Below are positions 28,038-36,500 of a stretch of DNA of 64,000 bases, one piece after another. Origin of the DNA: Microbulbifer pacificus (lineage in GTDB: Bacteria > Pseudomonadota > Gammaproteobacteria > Pseudomonadales > Cellvibrionaceae); NCBI RefSeq assembly GCF_033723955.1, contig NZ_CP137555.1:3960001-4024000 (forward strand), given 5' to 3'. Below the pieces are notes generated by a model. The model saw nothing but the letters and a program-made list of their open reading frames with translations, was not told the origin of the DNA and ran no database searches. The position numbers and the translations under genes were made by a program. Numbering within the stretch: the first letter of the stretch is position 1; each line of letters starts with the position of its first letter.

Positions 28038-28598
28038 TCAGGAAAACAGATAGGGGAACAGCGCTTTTCGCTCTGCCTCGGTGAGTGATTCCACCCGCAG
28101 AATATTGTTGTGGGGGATGTTTTCCGGGTCCGGGTAATTTTTGAGGCCGCGCTCCAGACTCGCTTCCCGCAGGAGATGCAGGATCGGGTAGGGGGCGCGG
28201 TTGGTCAGGTTTTCTGCATCTTCCGGATTCGTGCCCGCGAACTGGTAGTGGGGGTGGAAGCTGGCAATCTGGTAAATCCCCTCGTATCCCTGGCGTTGCA
28301 ACAGCCACTCGGCATCGTCGAGAAAGAAGTTGTAATCGTGAAAATCCCGCAGCTGCGTGGGCAGAATCAGCAGGGTGGTTTCCACCTCCTCTTCGCTGCA
28401 GCGATCCAGTACCTGGAACTCCTGCAGCAGTTCTTCCAGCAATACCTCATTGGTCTTTTCACCGGCCGCATCGCTCACCACGTAGCGGATTTGCCCCGCA
28501 CGCAGCGGTTTGCGGGCGAAGGGGCAGAGATTGAGCCCCACCACCACGTCCTGCAGCCATTTCTCAACCTGGGCGATTACCGGATCAGAGTCTGTCAT
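28038..28598 (-). CDS. DUF1415 family protein
   Basis: A 186-residue cytosolic protein with no transmembrane segment. The N-terminal stretch EKWLQDVVVGLNLCPFARKP, the middle HDYNFFLDDAEWLLQRQGYEGIYQIASFHPHYQF and the end RAPYPILHLLREASLE are the conserved blocks of DUF1415, common in proteobacteria and of unknown function. It precedes the convergent SulP gene and is 16 bp downstream of the DUF2058 gene, so the two are likely co-transcribed. Confidence 0.88.
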   Translation of the reverse strand: MTDSDPVIAQVEKWLQDVVVGLNLCPFARKPLRAGQIRYVVSDAAGEKTNEVLLEELLQEFQVLDRCSEEEVETTLLILPTQLRDFHDYNFFLDDAEWLLQRQGYEGIYQIASFHPHYQFAGTNPEDAENLTNRAPYPILHLLREASLERGLKNYPDPENIPHNNILRVESLTEAERKALFPYLFS

Positions 28599-28614
28599 TG
28601 AAAAACGCCCGGGA

Positions 28615-29160
28615 TTACCACATCAGGTCGTCTGGGATTTCGTAGCCCGCGTAGGGATCCTCTTCGTCCACCGGCGTGGATTTCTCCGGTGGCTGCACCA
28701 CCATCTGCGGGTTGCGCTCGGCGATCTTGTCGGCGATCACACGCGGCACCAGTTCGAAGTGTTCGCCCTCGCCAACAATGACCAGGCGCCCGGCAATCAG
28801 GTGGTCCTGTACCGCCGCGGAAACGTAGAGCTTTTTCACTTTCTTATCGAAGGTGAAATGGTAGGCGATATCGTTCTGGCCGTTGGCGCCCTTGGGTTGC
28901 TTGTTGCGCTCGATCAGCTGTTTGATCTGTGCGGCGATGGCTTTCTGCTGTGCCGCCGCCTCGCGCTGGGCATTCAGTTCGCGGTCGCGGGCGACCTTTT
29001 CCGCGCGGGCCTGTTCGGCGGCGAGCTTGGCTTCATCTACCTGCACATCGCCTGACTTCTTGGCCACTTTGTTCTGCTTGCGCTTTTCCTTACTGATCTG
29101 TTTGGCTTTCTTGCCGTCTACCAGGCCTGCCTTCAGCAGTTGGTCCTGTAGTGATGCCAT
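28615..29160 (-). CDS. DUF2058 (YaiL-like) protein
   Basis: A 181-residue protein with a highly charged helical N-terminal half (LQDQLLKAGLVDGKKAKQISKEKRKQNK, then AAEQARAEKVARDRELNAQREA) and a C-terminal globular part with YHFTFDKKVKKLYVSAAVQDHLIAGRLVIV. This matches DUF2058, described in databases as nucleoprotein or polynucleotide-associated; biochemical proof is lacking. The C-terminal acidic tail is short. It is upstream of, and likely in operon with, the DUF1415 gene. Confidence 0.87.
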   Translation of the reverse strand: MASLQDQLLKAGLVDGKKAKQISKEKRKQNKVAKKSGDVQVDEAKLAAEQARAEKVARDRELNAQREAAAQQKAIAAQIKQLIERNKQPKGANGQNDIAYHFTFDKKVKKLYVSAAVQDHLIAGRLVIVGEGEHFELVPRVIADKIAERNPQMVVQPPEKSTPVDEEDPYAGYEIPDDLMW

Positions 29161-29312
29161 GTGTACGTACCTGGTCGGAGAGTTCTGGCGGGAATTCTAG
29201 CGGATTGGGGCGGGGATCGCAGTAGGGGGCGTGATAGATGCGAAGGTGTGAATGTGGAGACGCCACCCTGTGGCGGCACCTCCTGGAACGGTATTCGAGC
29301 TATTTTGCCGTC

Positions 29313-29891
29313 TTACTTCTGTGCAAATACCAGTTTGACGGACACCGGCACAATGGGGCTGATGCTGTCGAGGCCGGCGATCTCCCGCAGTTTTTCGATG
29401 CCCTCCAGCAGCTCGTAATTGCCGGCATTGAGCAAAATGGGCGCGCTGGTGGTAACCAGCAGCTTGCCGCCTTCCAGGCCGGTCACCTGTAGTGCGGCTT
29501 TCTCGGCTTTCTGCTGGCCGTGTACGTCAACCGTGACGTCGACGTCAATCGCCATGGTCTGGCCCGGTTTCAATGCCTTCAGGGTCGCTACATCCACGTC
29601 GGTGCTGATGGTGGCCTTGGCAAATTTGGCGGTGTCGAACAGCATCTGCTGCATGCGCTCGTTGCGGATGGGGATGTTGGTTTCCACACTCGCCAGGTCA
29701 ATCTCCAGCAGCGCTTTGCCCGCATCGGAGATGGCGCCACTCAGGCCCTTGAAGTGGTGGGTTTCCGCGAGAGTGCCTTTCTTCACCGAGACAAAATTGA
29801 CCGCGGAAGCACCTCCGTCCAGCTGCCAGTCTGCAAAGGCGGAGACGGGCAGGGCGAGCAGGGAGGCCAGGGCGAGGGACTTGAAAGACAT
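29313..29891 (-). CDS. YceI-family periplasmic protein
   Basis: YceI proteins are lipocalin-like barrels that bind polyisoprenoid or other amphipathic ligands in the periplasm. The 192-residue product has a clear Sec signal peptide (ALASLLALPVSAFA, cleavage near residue 20) and the typical start of the mature domain WQLDGGASAVNFVSVKKGTLAETHHFKGLSG, ending FAQK. It is a single gene with about 150 bp of sequence on its 3' side in which nothing was recognised. Confidence 0.92.
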   Translation of the reverse strand: MSFKSLALASLLALPVSAFADWQLDGGASAVNFVSVKKGTLAETHHFKGLSGAISDAGKALLEIDLASVETNIPIRNERMQQMLFDTAKFAKATISTDVDVATLKALKPGQTMAIDVDVTVDVHGQQKAEKAALQVTGLEGGKLLVTTSAPILLNAGNYELLEGIEKLREIAGLDSISPIVPVSVKLVFAQK

Positions 29892-30215
29892 GGTGATTCT
29901 CCTGTTTCAACCAATCGTCGTTAGCGGCGTTTTCGCGCGCAATGACTCCGACAAAATGCCGGGGATTTAGTGCCAGGTCGACCAGAAGCGACCAGACAGT
30001 TCCAAGTGAGAAACACTATCAGCCACCGGCGGTTCTTGCCAGTTAAGCTCTGTAAATCGCAATAAAAAAAGCCGGCATAAAGCCGGCTACAAGTTGAGGA
30101 TGTTTCTCTTAACGAGATATTCCCAGTGGTTGGCGGGAGGGGTGCCCGCCGGGAGAGACCGGATACCGCTGGGAAGCCGGTATCCGGGTTTGGGTCAGGT
30201 TTGGGCTGGCGACGA
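29892..30215. other. yceI-ahpF intergenic region
   Basis: This 324-bp gap contains the ahpF terminator (see separate entry), the presumed yceI promoter, and two GC hairpins nearer ahpF: GGCGGG/CCCGCC at 30132-30150 and CCGGATACCG/CGGTATCCGG at 30159-30187. No gene was seen. Confidence 0.55.
30062..30088 (-). terminator. Terminator downstream of ahpF
   Basis: On the minus strand the 7-bp stem AGCCGGC/GCCGGCT (30070-30088) with a 5-nt loop runs into seven T (30069-30063 region). It lies about 130 bp beyond the ahpF stop. Confidence 0.8.
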
Positions 30216-31799
30216 TCAGCTCGCCATCGACAGCGCTTCTGCCGGCTCATCGGCCACCGAAGTACGGATCAGATGATCGAAGGCGCCGAGGGCGGCAGTG
30301 GCGCCGGCGCCCATGGATATCACGATTTGCTTGTAGGGCACGGTGGTGGCATCGCCGGCGGCAAACACCCCGGGGATGGAGGTGGCGCCGCGGGTATCGA
30401 TCACGATTTCGCCCATGCGGTTCATCTCCAGGCCGCTGTCCTTGAGGAACTCGGTGTTCGGTACCAGGCCGATCTGTACGAAGATTCCGGCCAGATCCAG
30501 CTGCTTGAGCTCGCCGCTGACGCGATCGGTGTACTGCAGGCCGTTCACCTTGCTGCCATCGCCGAGGACTTCAGTCGTCTGGGCGTTGGTGATGATGTCG
30601 ATATTGGCCATGGAGCGCGCCTTGCGCACGAGTACCTCGTCGGCACGCAGGGTATCGGCGAATTCCAGTACGGTGACATGCTTGACGATGCCGGCCAGGT
30701 CGATCGCGGCTTCAATACCGGAGTTACCGCCGCCGATCACCGCCACATGCTTGCCCTTGAAGAAGGGGCCGTCGCAGTGGGGGCAGTAGGCCACGCCCTT
30801 GGTGCGGTATTCGGCCTCGCCGGGGACCCCCAGCTCGCGCCAGCGCGCGCCAGTGGCGAGGATCACGGATTTGCTCGCGAGGGTCGCACCACTCGCCAGT
30901 TCCAGCTCAATCAGTTTGTCGCGCTTAAGTTGTGCGGCGCGCTGCCCGGTAATGATGTCCACGCCGTACTCTTTCACGTGCTGCTCGAGGCTCGCGGCCA
31001 GTTTCGGGCCCTCGGTGTAGGGCATCGAGATGAAGTTCTCGATACCCACGGTATCCATTACCTGGCCGCCGAAGCGCTCGGCCACCAGCGCGGTGCGGAT
31101 ACCTTTGCGCGCGGCATAGATGGCCGCCGCCGCGCCGGCCGGGCCACCGCCCAGTACCAGTACATCGTAGGGGGCGCGCTCATTCAGTTCGGCGGCCGTG
31201 CGCTGTTCGGCGCCGGTGTCGATTTTCGCCACGATTTCCTCGAGGCTCATGCGTCCCTGGCCGAAGTGCTCGCCATTCAGGTACACCGCGGGCACCGCCA
31301 TGATCTGGCGCTGCTCCACTTCGTCCTGGAACAGGGCGCCGTCGATCATTTCGTGGGTGATATTCGGGTTCAGTTTCGCCATCAGGTTCAGCGCCTGGAC
31401 CACGTCCGGGCAGTTCTGGCACGACAGCGAGATATAGGTTTCAAAGTGGAATTCACCCTGGATATTGCGAATCTGCTCCTGCAGCGCGGGGTCCGCCTTG
31501 GACGGATGGCCGCCGGCTTGCAACAGGGCGAGTACCAGGGAGGTGAATTCGTGTCCCATGGGGATACCGGCAAAGCTTACCCGGGGAATCTCTCCCACCG
31601 GCGCGATGGCCATGCTCGGGGTGCGTTTGCGCTCCACCTGGTTGAGGGCAATCTTGTCTGACAGCCCGGCGATTTCGCTGGCGAGGCTGCTCAGTTCAGC
31701 AGCCTTGGCGCTCCTGTCGGCGGACACACTGATCTCGATCGGAGTGACGATATTCTGCAGATAGGTGTCCAGTTGTTTCTTTACGTTTGCGTCCAACAT
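30216..31799 (-). CDS. ahpF: Alkyl hydroperoxide reductase subunit F
   Basis: AhpF passes electrons from NADH through FAD and two disulfide centres to AhpC. The 527-residue product has an N-terminal double thioredoxin fold with CQNC (Cys127 and Cys130), the FAD motif [21 protein letters not shown] (about 214-234), the redox centre CPHC (Cys339 and Cys342), the NADH motif [13 protein letters not shown], and the C-terminal GVFAAGD. All redox residues are present. ahpC lies upstream in the same direction with a 217-bp gap containing a large hairpin, so the two may be transcribed together with reduced read-through. Confidence 0.97.
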   Translation of the reverse strand: MLDANVKKQLDTYLQNIVTPIEISVSADRSAKAAELSSLASEIAGLSDKIALNQVERKRTPSMAIAPVGEIPRVSFAGIPMGHEFTSLVLALLQAGGHPSKADPALQEQIRNIQGEFHFETYISLSCQNCPDVVQALNLMAKLNPNITHEMIDGALFQDEVEQRQIMAVPAVYLNGEHFGQGRMSLEEIVAKIDTGAEQRTAAELNERAPYDVLVLGGGPAGAAAAIYAARKGIRTALVAERFGGQVMDTVGIENFISMPYTEGPKLAASLEQHVKEYGVDIITGQRAAQLKRDKLIELELASGATLASKSVILATGARWRELGVPGEAEYRTKGVAYCPHCDGPFFKGKHVAVIGGGNSGIEAAIDLAGIVKHVTVLEFADTLRADEVLVRKARSMANIDIITNAQTTEVLGDGSKVNGLQYTDRVSGELKQLDLAGIFVQIGLVPNTEFLKDSGLEMNRMGEIVIDTRGATSIPGVFAAGDATTVPYKQIVISMGAGATAALGAFDHLIRTSVADEPAEALSMAS

Positions 31800-31843
31800 C
31801 GGTGTGTCCTGAATTTTGGGTATTTATCAGAAATTGCTGTGAA

Positions 31844-31960
31844 GGCGCCGATGCCGGGTGCTCTCTTGTGAGACCTTCCGCGAGAGGGACCTCGCGGAAG
31901 AGCCCCCAGGGATGGGTTCACGGCGTGTCTCACAAGAGAGCACCCGGTAGCGGCGGCGCC
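31844..31960. repeat. Large REP-like hairpin element between ahpC and ahpF
   Basis: Nested inverted repeats: outer GGCGCCG (31844-31850) / CGGCGCC (31954-31960), a perfect 21-bp pair (31854-31874 with 31927-31947), and an inner 10-bp pair CTTCCGCGAG / CTCGCGGAAG (31875-31884 with 31891-31900). The remaining unpaired part is CAGGGATGGGTTCACGG-like. This layout resembles the dispersed intergenic repeats of marine gammaproteobacteria such as Halomonas and Marinobacter (from memory). Only one copy is in the window, so its repeat nature is inferred. Confidence 0.7.
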
Positions 31961-32016
31961 ACTGAACTCTATTCAGAGCTCTGAATTTGTTGCGGGCCGG
32001 AGCCCGCAGCCGGTCG

Positions 32017-32583
32017 TTAGATTTTTCCAACCAGATCCAGCGAGGGCGCCAGAGTGGCTTCGCCTTCTTTCCACTTGGCCGGGCATACTTCACCTGGGTG
32101 AGAGGCTACGTACTGGGCGGCCTTGATCTTACGCAGCAGGTCCTGGGCGTCACGGCCGATGCCGCCAGCGTTGATCTCGACGATCTGGATCTTGCCTTCC
32201 GGGTCGATCACGAAGGTGCCGCGGTCGGCAATGCCTTCTTCCTCGATCATCACGCCGAAGTTGCGGGTGATGGTGCCGGTGGGGTCGCCGATCATCGGGA
32301 ACTGGATCTTGCCAATGGTCTCGGAAGTGTCGTGCCACGCCTTGTGGGTGAAGTGGGTATCGGTGGAAACGGAGTAGATCTCTACACCCAGTTTCTGGAA
32401 CTCTGCGTAGTTGTCGGCCAGGTCGCCCAGCTCGGTCGGGCATACGAAGGTGAAGTCCGCCGGGTAGAAGAACACCACAGACCACTTGCCTTTCAGGTCC
32501 GCGTCAGAAACGTCGAAGAAGTCGCCAGACTGGTAGGCCTTGGCTTTGAACGGTTTGATTTCGCTGTTGATGTAGTTAGCCAT
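32017..32583 (-). CDS. ahpC: Alkyl hydroperoxide reductase C (typical 2-Cys peroxiredoxin)
   Basis: AhpC reduces hydrogen peroxide and organic hydroperoxides and is recycled by AhpF. The 188-residue product has the peroxidatic Cys48 in [11 protein letters not shown] and resolving Cys167 in [11 protein letters not shown], together with the GGIG motif and C-terminal extension of peroxide-sensitive peroxiredoxins. The ATG is preceded by AAGGAAAT. The 5' leader holds a GCCCC/GGGGC hairpin (about 32614-32630). Confidence 0.98.
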   Translation of the reverse strand: MANYINSEIKPFKAKAYQSGDFFDVSDADLKGKWSVVFFYPADFTFVCPTELGDLADNYAEFQKLGVEIYSVSTDTHFTHKAWHDTSETIGKIQFPMIGDPTGTITRNFGVMIEEEGIADRGTFVIDPEGKIQIVEINAGGIGRDAQDLLRKIKAAQYVASHPGEVCPAKWKEGEATLAPSLDLVGKI

Positions 32584-32704
32584 GGTATTTCCTTATCTCC
32601 TGAGAGAAGTTTTGCCCCGTCGTTTGGGGCGTGGGTTATCGGGTACGGGAGAAATACTATTAGCTGAAGCTGCTTGATAAAAATTATTGATTTTTATGGG
32701 TTTG

Positions 32705-32739
32705 ATAGTTTCGGTCGATAGGAGTTATTCTCCTGATAG
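32705..32739 (-). promoter_or_regulatory. Weak OxyR-like site upstream of ahpC
   Basis: ATAG (32705-32708) is followed 11 bp later by CGAT, 3 of 4 matches to the OxyR tetramer pattern ATAG-N7-CTAT; the second half-site is poor. Further GATAG occurrences are at 32717-32721 and 32735-32739. It is about 120-155 bp upstream of the ahpC start. Speculative. Confidence 0.25.
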
Positions 32740-32874
32740 ATTTTTCGTGCCGGTGGCGTAGCCGTGAAAGCGCGTACTCATAAGGCGATCCGGTTTCACG
32801 CCGGCATATGTAGACCTACAGGTCATGGACCAAGAAGGCCGCAGTTGGGAAGGATTGCAGGGGGGGAGGCCGTA

Positions 32875-33480
32875 GTGACAGACAAGGCCGAAGTTTCGAC
32901 CAGGCAGATATTAACGGCGGCGCTCGCCGTTCAGGCCGTGGCACTGGCCATTGCCGTAGCAGGCTTCCACTTTACCGGGATCGCCGCGTCCTGGGGTGTT
33001 GATGCGGTGTTTATGGCCATTGCGCTGGGGGTGGCGGGCGCATTGGCCAGCTACTGGATCGGTCGCGCCATTACACGCTCCAACACCAGTGCCGGCAACA
33101 CACTGCGCAATCACTGTGAAAAATTACACCGGGTATTCTGTCATTTGAACTGGTGGCAGATTGGGGTTCTGGCGGTAACTGCTGGTGTTTGCGAAGAGTT
33201 GCTGTTCCGCGGATTTTTGCAGCCATGGATTGCTTCGTTCAGCACACCGCTGGTGGGACTGTTAGTAGCGTCTGTAGTTTTCGGTTTACTGCATTACGCC
33301 TCGTCTATTTATTTCCTGATTACTGCGGTCATGGGGCTGATTCTCGGCGCAGTTTACTGGCTGAGTGAAAGCCTGCTCACCGTCATCGTCTGGCACGGTG
33401 TGTACGATCTGATTGCACTCGGCGTATTGGTGAAATTTCCTCGGGTACTCGGACTGAACGGACCAGCTGGTAAACACTGA
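32875..33480 (+). CDS. CPBP-family intramembrane metalloprotease
   Basis: CPBP (Abi/CaaX-like) proteins are membrane-embedded proteases related to Rce1. The GTG at 32875 is chosen because GGGGGGAGG lies 5 to 6 nt upstream; it gives 201 residues. About six hydrophobic segments are visible. The catalytic motif is CEELLFRG (Glu-Glu and Arg, about residues 103-110), followed by the second motif FGLLHYAS and a third, VIVWHGVYD, with metal-binding His. It is divergent from ahpC and convergent with the subtilase gene. Substrate unknown. Confidence 0.87.
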   Translation: MTDKAEVSTRQILTAALAVQAVALAIAVAGFHFTGIAASWGVDAVFMAIALGVAGALASYWIGRAITRSNTSAGNTLRNHCEKLHRVFCHLNWWQIGVLAVTAGVCEELLFRGFLQPWIASFSTPLVGLLVASVVFGLLHYASSIYFLITAVMGLILGAVYWLSESLLTVIVWHGVYDLIALGVLVKFPRVLGLNGPAGKH

Positions 33481-33506
33481 TCGCGGTGATCTTTTTTTCG
33501 TGCAAA

Positions 33507-33533
33507 TAAAAAAGCGGGCCCAGTGGGCCCGCT
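33507..33533 (-). terminator. Terminator of subtilase gene 1
   Basis: On the minus strand, a 10-bp stem (33524-33533 with 33513-33522) runs into six T and then ATTT. It is 31 bp after the stop codon. It also lies 33 bp after the convergent CPBP gene. Confidence 0.85.
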
Positions 33534-33564
33534 TATGTATCAAGACGTTTGCCTCAGCCTGTTA

Positions 33565-36500
33565 TCAGGCCAGCTTGCGTCTTCTGAACAGTCCGGCTGC
33601 TGCCAGCAGAGCCAGCAGGTAGTAGACGGAACCGCCTTTTTTCTTCTTGCCATCAACGGTAACGGTAACGTTCGCTTCAGCGCTGTTTACGCCGTCAGAC
33701 ACGGTTACGGTGAACTCGTGCTTACCGGCGGACAGACCGCTGATGGTGGGTTTGGCCGTATCGGCACCGTTGATAGTGCCAGGGCCGCTCCAGCTGAAGG
33801 TCAGTGCATCACCGTCGGCGTCAGAGCTGGTGCTCGCGTCGAGGGTCGCGCTTTCACCTTCCTTGATGGTCACGTCGCCGGCAACCGCGGCAACCGGCGC
33901 GTCGTCCACAGCATTTACCATCAGCTTGAATTTCACGCTGCTGGCATCACTGGACACGTTGTTGTCGCGAACGGTGACGGTCACTTCGGTTTCACCGGAG
34001 AAGTTGGCTTCCGGGGTGATATCGAAGGTTGAACCGGCAGTGTGCCCGTTGACGGTAGCGGTGATGTGCTCGCCGCTGACTTCGATGGTGTTACCCACTT
34101 TGTCGGCGTCAACGTACAGCACCTGGATACCTTCGAGGGTTTCATCCTCGTTCACCACCTGGTCGGCGATAGCGGACAGCGCGATGTTGCCGTTTACCTT
34201 GATCTCCTGGGTGGTGGACTTGGCATCGGCAAACTGCATCGCGTTGTCGAGGCTCACAACCAGGGTCTGGCCGGCAGCGGACTCGTTTACGCGCGCCTTG
34301 AACTTCACCTGCATGGAGCTCTGTTCCGGACCGCGATAGTCGTAACAGATTACCAGGTCATTGTGCAGGGTCTGGTCGAGGTTGTTGTAGCCGATATTTT
34401 TGCCGAGGTAGCCATTCAGAGGACCGGCAGAGGTCAGGAAGCCGTCGCCCTGCTCGATGCCGATGGCACCGTCGGCAAGATCGCCGCTCAGGTTGTCATA
34501 GGCCATGACAATCTCGTGCATGCCTTCGCGGAAATCGATGCCGTTGCGCATGATCACCTCGAAGTCAGCCTGAGTGCCGGTGGTCGGGTCGACGATATTG
34601 TCGTACTCCATGAACACCAGATCGCCGAGGTCCGGACGCTCGCTGGCGTACTGGTTGGCAATGGTCAGACCGCGTACTTCATTCGGAGAGTTGTAGTAAT
34701 CCGCAGTGAAGTTACCGCGCCAGTATGGCATTACCGCGGACATCGCGAAGCCAGCGCCCGCAGGGCGGTGCCAGCTCCACTGCCACCAGTTCTCCTCCAT
34801 GTGCAGCAGTCCGTTCGGCAGGATGTTGACGAAGCCTTTGTGCGGCAGGCCAAACAGCGGAATCTCCGCATCTTCCATCCAGAACAGCCACTCGGTGGAG
34901 ACCTGAACGACGTAGCGGTAGTCAGCGCCACCTTCCCACAGGCCGACCAGCGGACGGATGTTGAATTCCAGCAGGTCGATGTACTTACCGTCGGAATATT
35001 CGTCGATGATCGGTGTATGACACATCTGGTCGGTGGCGTTGGTGGTTACCACATAATCCCGTGCCACATCCCGGGTGGTCGGCTGCATACCGATGAGGCT
35101 GATCAGGCCGTTTTCGCTACCCAGGTTCTCGACGTTGGCGGTCGACTCTACGGAGCCTTCTACCAGAGTCAGTCCCTGCGGCAGAGTTGCCTTGATGTCA
35201 TAGCTGCGGTCACTGGACTCCAGGTTCTGACGCACATCGAGAACGAAGTCGAGGACATCGCCAGGCTTGGCGGTTTTCTGGCTGATATCCAGGTTGACCT
35301 CGTCTTTGCCGCGCTCAACACGCACTGCAGACATGCCAATGCTACCCGGCGCGCCGGTGACACCTACGTCAAATGCACCGTAGTAGATGTCGCCATTGGT
35401 CGCTTCCGGCAGGTTCCAGTCCAGGGCAATGTCCACCTTGCTGCCGCCGGTATTGGATTCCGGGGTAGTGATGGTCATGTTGCTCGCATTGGAATCTGCA
35501 CCGACTACTGCGTAACCGCCGGTGACTTTGCCGGCCTGGTGGTTAAGCAGGCCGTCACCCGCAAAGGATGAGTTGTGAATCACCGCCCAGTAGCTGCCCG
35601 GCTCCGGATTGTTGATCACACAGAAGTTGTTCACGCCCGGGTGGAAAGAGGTACATACCAGTTCTTCCCGGTACTCTTCGGTGCTTTCAAAATCGGCGCC
35701 GTTACCGTTGCGGTCGATACCGACCATCACAGACGGATTGCGATCCAGGTCGTCCGGATTGGTCGCCTCGTAGCTGTAGGCCTCGACCACCAGCTGCTTG
35801 GTATCCGCCGGAACATCGATCAGCATCCAGCCCCAGCCGCGGTCTTCACCCATGTTGCCCGGGGAAACATTGGAGTTGCCGCGTCCCAGGTCAAATTCGT
35901 GCACGGTTGCCTTGGTAAGGCCGTACTCGCGCACTTCAAATGAACCTGTTTCTGGCAGCTGCAGGCCACCGATGACTTCACGGCCCTGTTCGCGATGGAT
36001 TTCCAGTGCAACCTGGTTCGGCAGTGCACCGCGCTCGAACGCGGCGACAACCGGCAGATGGCTGCGCGGAGCTGCGCCACTGGTTTCGGTCAGTACCACG
36101 TCGCCGAAGAAGAACAGGCGATTGGTGTCGACGGATGGCATGTCTTCGAACGGAGTCTCGGCGACTGCGTCGAAGATGTCCGCCTTCACGTCGACGGTGA
36201 CCATGATGGTCTGCTCTTCACCGGCGCGCAGCGTGAACTGTGCCGGCGTTACCGTAACCTCGGCGTCGGAGCCGTATTTGCTCTCGCCGATTGCGGTCCA
36301 GGAGCCGTCCTTGGTCGCCTTCAAGGTGCGAATCCAGGAACAGGTGGTTTGGCAGTCCTTGTTTACCATGGACGCGGTGTTGAGCCATTCCGCTCGGCCA
36401 CCTTCGGCCGGGTTGGCGGCAACGTAGTTTTCGATGGTTTCGTTCATCACCAGGCCGGCCTGGGCCGCAGCGGCGATGTTGAGACTACCGGCGCCCTGAC

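Noticed and set aside
30126..31661. A 511-codon plus-strand frame opposite ahpF
   Set aside because: Antisense to an intact AhpF; composition is that of a complementary reading.
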